DNA of 42,873 bases from an uncultured bacterium (lineage in GTDB: Bacteria > Bacillota_I > Bacilli_A > RF39 > UBA660): positions 1 through 42,873 of the forward strand of contig CAUERX010000010.1 in the NCBI GenBank assembly GCA_959020415.1, written 5' to 3'. Of the stretch, positions 14,775 through 22,924 are shown piece after piece. How positions within the stretch are numbered: the stretch's first letter is position 1; each line of letters opens with the position of its first letter. Position numbers and translations under genes: made by a program. The notes under the pieces were generated by a model, which searched no databases, was not told where the DNA came from, and worked only from the letters and a program-made list of their open reading frames with translations.

Positions 14775-16453
14775 ATTTCTTTTATTTTATGGTAAATATC
14801 GTCAATAGAACATTCTATATCTATTTTTCCATCTCTGGTTTTAAGTTCAACAATACCATCACTCACTTTTTTACCAATGGTAATTTTAATTGGCAACCCA
14901 ATTAAATCCATATCGTTGAACTTAACCCCTGGTCTTTCTTCTCTATTATCTAATAAGGTATCAATTCCTTGGTTATTTAATTCATCATAAATTTTATTAG
15001 CAATTTTATTCATTGTTTCATCTTTTGAATTTATTAAAACAATGCCAACTTTAAATGGCGCTATTTCTAGTGGCCAAATGATGCCTTTTTCATCGTTATG
15101 TTGTTCTACCACAGCGGCAACACATCTTGCCGTTCCAATACCATAACACCCCATATCAACAGGCTTTTGTTCATTTTTTTCATCTAAATAGTATAATCCT
15201 AAACTTTCTGAATATTTAGTTCCTAGTTTAAAAATATTACCAATTTCGATACCTTTTTTGAAATAAATATTACCACCACAATTTGGACAGGTATCTCCTT
15301 CTTCAATATTAATAATATCACCAGTTTTATAAATTTCAAAGTCTTTTAAATTGACGTTGATATAGTGATAATCCGTTTTATTAGCACCAACAACGAAATT
15401 ACTCATGGTACTTACTTCGTTATCGATAACAATTTTTGCTTTAATATTTAGTGGCCCTAATGAACCGAAGGAAGCGTCTGTTACTGTTTGTAACTCTTCT
15501 TCGGTTGCCATTTCTACTTCTTTAGCATTTAGTAATTTACGTAATTTGGTATCGTTTAATTCACGATTACCTTTAACAAGCGCGAAAACTATTTCACCAT
15601 CTACATTACAAACTAAGGTTTTAACAGTTTTATCTATACTGATATTTAACATTTCTACTATATCATTAATAGTATGCACACCTGGAGTATGAACTAGTTC
15701 CATGGTTTTTTCTTTTTCTTTTTCAAAGATTTGACCTTTTACTTCAGCTATTTCAATATTTGAAGAAAAATCACATTTATCACAAAGAACTAAAACATCC
15801 TCGCCGATTTCAGAAACTGCTTGGTATTCTTCTGACAATAATCCACCCATAGCGCCAGTATCGGCTTTAACAACACGGTAATCGATGCCCATACGATCAA
15901 AAATATTATTATATGCTTTAGCCATTTTTGCGTATGCTATATCGGTATGGGCTTCATCAATATCAAAACTATAAGCATCTTTCATGGTGAACTCTCTAGT
16001 TCTAATTAAACCATACCTTGGTCTTGCTTCATCACGGTATTTATTTCCTATTTGATATAAATTAAATGGCATATCTCTATATGATTTAATTTTTTCTTTA
16101 GCAGCCATAACAAACAATTCTTCATGGGTTGGACCTAAAATATAATCCCTTTCATAACGATCTTGCAAACTAAACATGTCATTACCAAAAGCATGACGAC
16201 GTCCAGATTTTTCAAAAATTTCACCAGCTATTAATAAAGGCATTGTTACCTCGTTCGCACCAGCTTTATTCATTTCATCTCTAATGATATTTTCAACATT
16301 TTGTTTTACTTTTAGTCCTAGCGGCAAGAACATATAAATCCCACTTGAGGTTTTCTTAACCATACCACTTCTTACTAATAGATTCCCACTTGTTGAGTCT
16401 TCATCTTTAATGTCATCCCTAACGGTATAGAAAAAACTTGATTTTAATTTCAT
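14759..16453 (-). CDS. proS: Prolyl-tRNA synthetase
   Basis: 564 aa, the bacterial class II ProRS with an insertion domain. Motif 1 is around residues 65-90, motif 2 is RDEARPRYGLIRTREFTMKD near residue 140-155, and motif 3 lies near residue 445 (GCYGIGTARCVAAVVEQ). The editing (INS) domain lies between (ELVHTPGVHTINDIVEM ... FALVKGNREL), and the C-terminal anticodon-binding domain starts near APFKVGIVLIN. It charges tRNA-Pro. I start it at MKLKSSFF, where AAAGGAGG lies 8 nt upstream; the longer frame runs into the leader. Expression is governed by the T-box leader upstream, so uncharged tRNA-Pro should raise it. Confidence 0.96.
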   Translation of the reverse strand: MKLKSSFFYTVRDDIKDEDSTSGNLLVRSGMVKKTSSGIYMFLPLGLKVKQNVENIIRDEMNKAGANEVTMPLLIAGEIFEKSGRRHAFGNDMFSLQDRYERDYILGPTHEELFVMAAKEKIKSYRDMPFNLYQIGNKYRDEARPRYGLIRTREFTMKDAYSFDIDEAHTDIAYAKMAKAYNNIFDRMGIDYRVVKADTGAMGGLLSEEYQAVSEIGEDVLVLCDKCDFSSNIEIAEVKGQIFEKEKEKTMELVHTPGVHTINDIVEMLNISIDKTVKTLVCNVDGEIVFALVKGNRELNDTKLRKLLNAKEVEMATEEELQTVTDASFGSLGPLNIKAKIVIDNEVSTMSNFVVGANKTDYHYINVNLKDFEIYKTGDIINIEEGDTCPNCGGNIYFKKGIEIGNIFKLGTKYSESLGLYYLDEKNEQKPVDMGCYGIGTARCVAAVVEQHNDEKGIIWPLEIAPFKVGIVLINSKDETMNKIANKIYDELNNQGIDTLLDNREERPGVKFNDMDLIGLPIKITIGKKVSDGIVELKTRDGKIDIECSIDDIYHKIKEIIDGK

Positions 16454-16474
16454 AACTATCTCCTCCTTTAATAA

Positions 16475-16692
16475 TATATATTTTGAAACAAAAAAAGAAT
16501 GGTATTTTAAGGAGTGCATAAGCACGGTACCATCCTTTGTTTAACTTAATTTAGATAACGGCTATTAACCGGAAATGTTTACATTCCACTTAGAAGGTAG
16601 GAATTAAATAATATCATAACTTGTTCTCACTATCCAAGCTCACTTTTTATGAGGGATTAATTAATATTCCTTCGTCATCGATTTATGTTTTC
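16475..16692 (-). ncRNA. T-box leader of proS
   Basis: The transcript leader has the T-box core GGATGGTACCGTG (plus 16522-16535), a terminator in which GGATGGTA pairs with TACCATTC followed by T7 (16490-16535), and a stem I region with GAAGG/CCTTC at its base. The likely specifier is CCU, a Pro codon followed by A, at 16599-16601, which matches the gene it controls. Uncharged tRNA-Pro binding would favour the antiterminator. The T-box core is certain; the specifier is assigned by eye. Confidence 0.88.
16490..16537 (-). terminator. Regulated terminator of the T-box leader
   Basis: GGATGGTA pairs with TACCATTC (one G-U pair), with further pairing inside (GGAGTGCATAAGCAC region), followed by seven T on the minus strand. 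It ends 36 nt before the proS ATG. Confidence 0.8.
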
Positions 16693-16721
16693 ATATTAAC
16701 ATATTATTTTTAATTTGTCAA
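16693..16721 (-). promoter_or_regulatory. Promoter of the proS T-box leader
   Basis: A perfect TTGACA, 17 nt, then TGT-TAATAT (extended -10) on the minus strand, placed so that transcription starts at the beginning of the T-box leader. Confidence 0.7.
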
Positions 16722-16837
16722 AAGTTTTTTATATTATATGTTATTGGAATTACTTTAGTTTATAATTAAGTATATATTTGTTAATTCATCGATGTTTTTT
16801 TGTGCTGAAAATATATTATGAAAATTAAATTTACTAC

Positions 16838-16864
16838 TTAAAAAACTGCTTTGCAGCAGTTTTA
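16838..16864 (-). terminator. Terminator of the arc operon
   Basis: AACTGCT and AGCAGTT form a perfect 7-bp stem with a 4-nt loop and are followed on the minus strand by T6. It lies just after the stop codon of the YfcC-family gene. Confidence 0.88.
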
Positions 16865-16865
16865 A

Positions 16866-18326
16866 TTACAATATAATCATAGCGACAGTAAGGATAACTA
16901 TATTACATAAAGCAATTGTAAGAACTACTTTCAAGGCCCATTTGAACCAAGTTGTATATTCAACTTTTGCTAAAGCAAGTCCTCCCATGATAGCACCACA
17001 AGTTGGAGTAATTAAATTAACTAATCCGTTAGCGGCCACCATTGTCATAACAGTTCCTTCAACACTATAACCAATATTAAAAGCAAGTGGCCCCGTGATT
17101 GGAGTTGATAATGTTGCTAGTCCTGAAGATGATGGTACTAAAATTGATAAGAACACATGTAATAAATAGTTAAGTGGTCCAAAGATAACAGCTGGAAGAT
17201 TTTGTAAAGCTTCTGAAGCATTGTAGATAATATAATTATCTAAATGAGTTGTTGTCATTAGAACACTTGCACCTCTAGCAATAGCAATAATTAACATAAC
17301 ACCAATCATATCACTAGCGCCTTTGATAAAAGTATCAACGATGTCTTTTTCTTTCATGCAGTTAATAACACCAATTATAATTCCCATGATTAAGAACCAT
17401 AATGCTGATTCATAGAAATACCAATTTCCTAATGAAGATCCAGTCAACCAACCAGTAAAACCTTCAAAGAAACTAATATTGAATTCACCCCAAGGGATAA
17501 ATCCGATAATCATAATAACAAAGGTTAAAGCAAATAAAATTAAAGTGATTTTTTGTTTACCATTTAATTTAGCTTTTTCTTTGCTGTCTTCATCAGCAGT
17601 TCCATATGTTTCTTCCATCGCTTTTTGTTCTTGTAATGATAGGAAGGTTGAGCCTTTATTTTTCTTAACCTTTTTGGCATAACGCATTACGAAAAATATT
17701 GAAATTCCTAATGTTGTTAGCCATAAAATTGCACCAAGACCAATAATAAGTCCTTGGTTAACAGCTACGCCTTCTGGAAGTGCAGAAACGGCAGCTCCTA
17801 CAGCAAATGGGTTAATAGTTGAACCTAAAACACCACTACCTGCTCCTAGCAAGACGATCGCTGAAGCGACAATTGTATCCATACCAGCGGCAACCATTGC
17901 AACAGCAAGTAAGGCATAGAAACCAACTGTTTCTTCAAGCATTCCGTAGGTTGTTCCACCTATAGAAAAGATGAACATAAGGATTGGAATTAAAATTAAT
18001 TCGCGTCCTTTTAGCTTATTAACAAGAACAGCAATTCCTGTTTCTAAAGCTTTTGTTGAATTGACAATAGCTAAGAAACCACCTAAGATTAGGATGAATA
18101 TTCCAACGTCGACAGCATCAGCAAATCCTAATATTGGTGACATTAGGGTATCTGATAAAGATGCGCCAACTACACCACTGCCATCAACTAACTTATCACC
18201 AACAAACTCAGCTGCTGGCAAAAAGTGTGAGACAATTGCAAGGATGAAGATTAATATAAAGATAATTGTAAATGCGGATAATGAGACTTTAAATCTCTTT
18301 TTCTTTTGACCTTCTTCTTTAGTCAT
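16866..18326 (-). CDS. YfcC-family membrane transporter, probable arginine/ornithine antiporter
   Basis: 486 aa with about 12 membrane segments, of the YfcC/DcuC-like ion transporter superfamily. Conserved patches include IFILILGGFLAIVNST, GGTTYGMLEETVGFYAL, GSGVLGSTINPFAVG and LVPSSSGLATLSTPI. Family members have been annotated as basic amino acid antiporters when found in arginine deiminase clusters, and this gene is the last of an arcA-arcB-arcC operon with no other transporter. Arginine in, ornithine out is therefore the best guess; the sequence alone does not show the substrate. The ATG at 18326 overlaps arcC by 8 nt and has GGGAGG upstream; a longer frame inside arcC is not needed. Confidence 0.85.
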   Translation of the reverse strand: MTKEEGQKKKRFKVSLSAFTIIFILIFILAIVSHFLPAAEFVGDKLVDGSGVVGASLSDTLMSPILGFADAVDVGIFILILGGFLAIVNSTKALETGIAVLVNKLKGRELILIPILMFIFSIGGTTYGMLEETVGFYALLAVAMVAAGMDTIVASAIVLLGAGSGVLGSTINPFAVGAAVSALPEGVAVNQGLIIGLGAILWLTTLGISIFFVMRYAKKVKKNKGSTFLSLQEQKAMEETYGTADEDSKEKAKLNGKQKITLILFALTFVIMIIGFIPWGEFNISFFEGFTGWLTGSSLGNWYFYESALWFLIMGIIIGVINCMKEKDIVDTFIKGASDMIGVMLIIAIARGASVLMTTTHLDNYIIYNASEALQNLPAVIFGPLNYLLHVFLSILVPSSSGLATLSTPITGPLAFNIGYSVEGTVMTMVAANGLVNLITPTCGAIMGGLALAKVEYTTWFKWALKVVLTIALCNIVILTVAMIIL

Positions 18327-19269
18327 TTTGTCCTCCCTCTTTGACAATCACAGTTCCAGCGCCTGTGGCAAGTGCTTCTTTAGCATTTTCAAGTGAAGTA
18401 ATGATGGCTTGTCCGTTACTATTTTTTACAAAATCTAAACAAGCTTCAACTTTTGGAAGCATGCTACCTTTAGCGAATTCACCTCTTTCGATGTAATTTT
18501 CAGCTTCACTGATAGTCATTTTATCAATGAATCTTTGATTTGTTGTGTTAAAACCTAAAGCTACTTTATCAACTGCTGTCAAAATAAGTAAGATATCAGC
18601 TTGGATTATAGACGCTAATTTAGCACTAGTTCTGTCTTTATCGATTACTGCATCGATTCCTCTATAACCATTAGTTTCCTCATCTTTGACAACTGGTATT
18701 CCCCCGCCGCCACAGGCGATTACGATGTTGCCATTTTGATATAGGCTACTAATAGTAGACGATTCTAATATTTGAAGTGGTACTGGTGAAGCAATAACTC
18801 TACGGTAGCCTCGTCCAGAATCTTCCTTAACAGTATACCCTTCCTCGATTAATTTATCGGCTTCTTCTTTGGTATAAAAAGCGCCGATTGGTTTGGTTGG
18901 ATTTTGGAAGGCTGGATCATTCTTATCCACTTCAACTTCGGTTACAATTGTTACGCAACCACGGCTTAAACCACGTCTTTTCAGTTCAGCCCGCAATGAT
19001 TGCTGCAAATGATAACCTATATATCCTTGGCTCATAGCACCACATTCGGCAAAAGGCATTGCTGGAGAATTATCTACTTTGTGTGACGTCTCCATTGCTA
19101 AATTAATCATGCCAACTTGCGGGCCATTACCATGGGTTACAATAACATCATTTCCTTCTTCTACTAAATCGATAATATGTTTTGATGTAATTTTAACAAG
19201 TTCTAATTGTTCACTAGGAGTTTTGCCTAAAGCATTACCTCCTAGTGCAACGACAATGCGTTTTCCCAT
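18319..19269 (-). CDS. arcC: Carbamate kinase
   Basis: 316 aa, the last enzyme of the arginine deiminase pathway: carbamoyl phosphate plus ADP gives ATP, CO2 and ammonia. It has the amino acid kinase fold with VVALGGNALG at residue 5, VTHGNGPQVGMIN near 45, IACGGGGIPVV near 185 and AVIDKDRTSAKLAS near 212. The start codon overlaps the arcB stop by one base (TAATG) with hardly any ribosome site, so it depends on translational coupling. It is followed by the antiporter gene with an 8-nt overlap. Confidence 0.95.
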   Translation of the reverse strand: MGKRIVVALGGNALGKTPSEQLELVKITSKHIIDLVEEGNDVIVTHGNGPQVGMINLAMETSHKVDNSPAMPFAECGAMSQGYIGYHLQQSLRAELKRRGLSRGCVTIVTEVEVDKNDPAFQNPTKPIGAFYTKEEADKLIEEGYTVKEDSGRGYRRVIASPVPLQILESSTISSLYQNGNIVIACGGGGIPVVKDEETNGYRGIDAVIDKDRTSAKLASIIQADILLILTAVDKVALGFNTTNQRFIDKMTISEAENYIERGEFAKGSMLPKVEACLDFVKNSNGQAIITSLENAKEALATGAGTVIVKEGGQND

Positions 19270-20255
19270 TATCTTAAAGTCTCATACATTACGGCTTTAA
19301 TTGTGTGAAGTCTATTTTCAGCTTCTTCAAATACTTTAGATTGTTCTGATTCGAAAACTTCATCAGTAACTTCCATCTCTTTAAGACCGTATTTTTCATA
19401 TATTTCTTTACCGATTTTAGTGTCTATATTATGAAAAGATGGTAAGCAATGTAAGAAGATAGCGTCTTCACTAGCGTTTTCCATAAGGGTTTTATTTACT
19501 TGGTATGGTTTTAAAAGATTAATTCTTTCACCCCATAGTTCCATTGGTTCACCCATTGATACCCAAACATCAGTATACAAAACGTGAGCACCTTTAGTTC
19601 CTCCCATAACATTTTCTGTTAAAGTAATTGTACATCCATTTTCTTCAGCTATTTGTTTGCAGGTGTTTACAAGTTCTTCTTCTGGAAATAATTCCTTAGG
19701 AGCGCAGCAAGTAAAATTAAGTCCTAATTTAGCACAAGCTACCATTAATGAATTACCAACATTATTTCTAGCATCACCTAGGTAAACAAAATTCAAGCCT
19801 TTTAAAGTACCAAATTGTTCTTTAATAGTTAACATATCAGCTAACATTTGAGTTGGATGGAATTTGTTAGTTAATCCATTCCAAACAGGAACAGTAGCAT
19901 ATTTTGCTAGTTCTTCAACAACTTCTTGACCAAAGCCGCGATATTCAATACCATCATACATAGTAGTTAAAACTCTAGCGGTATCAGCAATAGTTTCCTT
20001 TTTACCCATTTGGGAACCAGTAGGTCCTAAATAAGTAACGCCCATACCTAAATCCATTGCTCCAACTTCAAAAGCACATCTTGTTCTAGTTGAATCTTTT
20101 TCAAAAATTAAAGCAATGTTTTTACCTTTTAGGTATTCGTGAGCTTCACCATTTCTCTTTTTTGCTTTTAAATCAGCGGATACTTCAATTAGATATTCGA
20201 TTTCTTCAGATGTAAAATCTAATAATTTTAGAAAATCTCTTCCTCTTAAATCCAT
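19269..20255 (-). CDS. arcB: Catabolic ornithine carbamoyltransferase
   Basis: 328 aa. It phosphorolyses citrulline to ornithine and carbamoyl phosphate. The carbamoyl phosphate site STRTR is at residues 55-59, the ornithine site includes FVYLGDARNNVGNSLM near 155 and the HCLP motif near 270. I start it at MDLRGRDFLK, with GGGAGG 7 nt upstream; the longer frame extends into arcA. Its ATG shares one base with the arcA stop (TAATG). Its place between arcA and arcC identifies it as the catabolic enzyme rather than the biosynthetic ArgF. Confidence 0.95.
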   Translation of the reverse strand: MDLRGRDFLKLLDFTSEEIEYLIEVSADLKAKKRNGEAHEYLKGKNIALIFEKDSTRTRCAFEVGAMDLGMGVTYLGPTGSQMGKKETIADTARVLTTMYDGIEYRGFGQEVVEELAKYATVPVWNGLTNKFHPTQMLADMLTIKEQFGTLKGLNFVYLGDARNNVGNSLMVACAKLGLNFTCCAPKELFPEEELVNTCKQIAEENGCTITLTENVMGGTKGAHVLYTDVWVSMGEPMELWGERINLLKPYQVNKTLMENASEDAIFLHCLPSFHNIDTKIGKEIYEKYGLKEMEVTDEVFESEQSKVFEEAENRLHTIKAVMYETLR

Positions 20256-21496
20256 TATATATCCTCCCTTACTAATGGCATGCTCATACATCTTGGACCA
20301 CCACGTCCTCTTGATATTTCAGCGCCATGTATTTCTAAAACTTTTAATCCATGTTTGCGAAGTACTTCGTTAGTTACATTATTACGGTCATAAACAACAA
20401 CAACGCCTGGAGCAATACATAAAGTATTAGAGCCATCATTCCACTGTTCTCTTTCGGCAGCAACTTTGTCTCCGCCAGCGCATGGAATTAATGTCACTTC
20501 CCTTCCGACATATTTACTTAAAATATTTTCTAAGGAATCATTTATTTCAACAACGTTTAAGTCTTCATACGTTGTTGGATCATCGCCTTCAGTAATTTCG
20601 AATACTTGAAGGGTTTCCATAATTCCTGGATGATAAGTAAATTTATCATAATCAATTTGCGTAAATACTGTATCTAAGTGCATGAAAGCACGGCTATTTG
20701 GTATATTAAAAGCTAAAACTGTATCAATTTTACAATCTTTGTCTTTGAAGAAGTTCTTAGCCATTTGGTCAATCGCTTCTGCTTGAGTTCTTTGAGAAAT
20801 ACCAATTGCTACTGTATGTTCATTAATATTTAATACGTCTCCACCTTCGGTATGATAAGGGTTATAACGATCGTAGTATAGATCGGTTCCCTTATATTCT
20901 GGGTGGAATTTAAAGATATACTCAGCATAGATTGTTTCTCTATTTCTTGTCACTGAATACATTTTATTTAAATTAATTCCTTCACCAACACTAGCAAAGT
21001 TATCTCTAGTAAAATATAAATTTGGCATTGGATCAGCAATAAACTTATCTGGAGCATCGATTAAATCAACTAAAGATTTCTCAACTTCTCTTTGTTCTAA
21101 AGGTAAATCACTGATTTGAATACCCTCCATTGTTTTTAATACTAATTCTTTACTGTCTTTAATTGTATCTAAGTAATCGAAAACCAACTTTTGATATTTC
21201 TTAGTACGAATACCAGCTTCATCGATGAATTGATAGATGAATTTTTCACGGATGTCTTCACCTAGACTTATAACTTCAGACATTAGATCTTCAAGATAAA
21301 CAACTTCAATACCATTATTTCTTAAAGTTTCAGCAAATGCATCGTGTTCTTTAATGGCATCTGGCAAATATGGAATATCGTCGAATAATAGACGTTCCAA
21401 TGTGTCCGGGGTTAAATTTAATAGTTCTTTCCCTGGACGATGAAGTAATACTTTTTTTAGTGGGCCAATCTCACTAGTTACATGAATGTTTGACAT
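20255..21496 (-). CDS. arcA: Arginine deiminase
   Basis: 413 aa. It hydrolyses arginine to citrulline and ammonia, the first step of a pathway that yields ATP and raises pH. Motifs of the guanidino-modifying superfamily are present: FTRDNFASVGEGI near residue 170, YHTEGGDVLNI near 225, HLDTVFTQID near 275, and the catalytic Cys (C403) in RGRGGPRCMSMP close to the end. I start it at MSNIHV, 6 nt after AAGGAGG. It is the first gene of a four-gene operon with its own extended -10 promoter and a Fur-box-like palindrome over the predicted start site. Confidence 0.96.
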   Translation of the reverse strand: MSNIHVTSEIGPLKKVLLHRPGKELLNLTPDTLERLLFDDIPYLPDAIKEHDAFAETLRNNGIEVVYLEDLMSEVISLGEDIREKFIYQFIDEAGIRTKKYQKLVFDYLDTIKDSKELVLKTMEGIQISDLPLEQREVEKSLVDLIDAPDKFIADPMPNLYFTRDNFASVGEGINLNKMYSVTRNRETIYAEYIFKFHPEYKGTDLYYDRYNPYHTEGGDVLNINEHTVAIGISQRTQAEAIDQMAKNFFKDKDCKIDTVLAFNIPNSRAFMHLDTVFTQIDYDKFTYHPGIMETLQVFEITEGDDPTTYEDLNVVEINDSLENILSKYVGREVTLIPCAGGDKVAAEREQWNDGSNTLCIAPGVVVVYDRNNVTNEVLRKHGLKVLEIHGAEISRGRGGPRCMSMPLVREDI

Positions 21497-21563
21497 AACT
21501 TCCTCCTTCGTTTGAATAACCATGTGGATTTTAGGTTGATTTTCCCCTATTATCCTACCTTCT

Positions 21564-21582
21564 TATTATGATTATCATTATC
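21564..21582 (-). promoter_or_regulatory. Fur-box-like operator of the arc operon
   Basis: The minus strand reads GATAATGATAATCATAATA, 17 of 19 matches to the classical Fur box GATAATGATAATCATTATC, with a perfect core ATGAT-A-ATCAT. It starts 4 nt after the -10 element, so a bound repressor would cover the transcription start. Which Fur-family protein (Fur, PerR, Zur) would bind is not shown. Confidence 0.5.
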
Positions 21583-21585
21583 TTC

Positions 21586-21614
21586 ACTATACCAAAAAAT
21601 AAAAAAAGAGTAAA
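21586..21614 (-). promoter_or_regulatory. Promoter of the arc operon
   Basis: On the minus strand TTTACT, 17 nt, TATAGT with an extended TGG immediately before the -10. Predicted start near 21579. Confidence 0.55.
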
Positions 21615-21622
21615 GCTTTTAT

Positions 21623-21645
21623 GTCAAATTAGGTCACTATTTGAC
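21623..21645. promoter_or_regulatory. Inverted repeat upstream of the arc promoter
   Basis: GTCAAA, 11 nt, TTTGAC, with a further GTCA inside. Its centre is about 55 bp upstream of the predicted arc start, a usual place for an activator such as a Crp/Fnr-family regulator. It does not match the Crp or Fnr consensus closely. Confidence 0.35.
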
Positions 21646-21653
21646 GCCTTTAT

Positions 21654-22867
21654 TTAAAAAAGTCTAATAGGTTTTTTACTTTTCATTTTTGCTTTACTAT
21701 AATTATGATTGTTTAGTTTTTCGTACTTTTTATTTAGTTCTTCTTCTAGTTCTTCCTAGCTTCTTTAAACTGCTATTTAATTTTGGATTATTACTATATT
21801 TATTTTTTATAGATATTTTTGCATTGGGGCGGTTTCAATATTTTTAGCTATAACATTTTCCAAAGAAGCTAAAGTCTTTTTTCGACTTAACAAGGTTAAA
21901 AAATGAACTTTATGATAACTAAAATTAGTCCCATTTACTAAGTTAACTGAACTTACTAAATTATTGTTTAAAATAGAAGAATTATATAGGTCTTGGACTT
22001 CTTTTCTCTTAAATAATTTAAATGGTAATAACCTGGCTTTTAAATTTGGCTTTTTATTAAGCAAATATTCAACCTTATCTGGTATATTATCTTTTTTTCA
22101 GATATTTTTTTCTTCTCTATGGCGTCTTTCCCAAGATCTTTTGAGAGATGAATAGCTTCATTTAAATAAACTTGAGGCACTACATATTTAGTTTTTGGGA
22201 CTACTTTTGGTTCTAATACGATTGATGGGCTACTTTTTTGAATACTAAAATTAAGTGATTGGCACGCTTTTAATTCTTGGTTTCGGCTCTTTCTAATCAG
22301 GTGCGTAGCCATAGCTGGCGGGATGATAGCAACTAATGGAGCGACTTTTTGAAGCGCTGTTTTTTTAGTTACTAATGGCTCTTGTTTTTGTTTGACTTGA
22401 CCTGTTTGATATTGTGGATATCTAGTTAAAATTAGTTTGCTTTCATGGCTAGTTTTTTTGAATCTTTTAATGTTTTTTTTATTGGCTCGTTAGGTTTTAT
22501 AGTTGGTGTTTGTAATTTAATCTTGCATTTTAGTGGTGTTATCCCTTTTTGGGTTTTAACAATATGCGATTTATTTAAAACTAGCTTTTCTGGTAAAGTT
22601 TTTCTTATAGAAGGTGCGATTTTTAATTCATTTAACCTTTTTTCAATTTTTTGCTTATAAAATGGATATAGCTCTAGTGGCTGCTTTTTTAGTGTTTCAT
22701 TGTAATTAATGATTTCGTCTTTGTTAATTTTGAGTTGTTTTTTTATAGTTTTTTGTGTACCCTCGTCTTCGTCTTTGTTACTTAAAAAAAAAACCAAAAA
22801 AAGTTATAATCATTGAGATTATAAACTTAAAGAAATGTCTTATTTTACTGAAAATAGATTCAAGCAT
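21654..22867 (-). pseudogene. Lysine-rich membrane-anchored protein gene, broken by about five indels
   Basis: Reading one frame after another on the minus strand gives a continuous ~400-aa protein. It begins MLESIFSKIRHFFKFIISMI (a membrane anchor), then a Lys-rich, Pro-containing body, and ends NYSKAKMKSKKPIRLF at a TAA (21654-21656). The frame changes at an A10 run (22784-22793), a T7 run (22453-22459), a T7 run (22092-22098), a T5 run (21816-21820) and near 21755-21762. Four of the five changes are single-base slips in homopolymers. No known domain is recognised. Neighbouring long genes contain many homopolymers and are intact, so true decay is more likely than sequencing error. The start has a GTGGGG ribosome site. 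Confidence 0.65.
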
Positions 22868-22924
22868 ATATATTCCCCACTTCTTATTTAATATATCAAT
22901 TTTAATGAAAGAAGTAAAGAAATT

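Noticed and set aside
17971..18309. 112-codon plus-strand frame opposite the antiporter gene
   Set aside because: Antisense shadow of a long, well-supported membrane protein gene.
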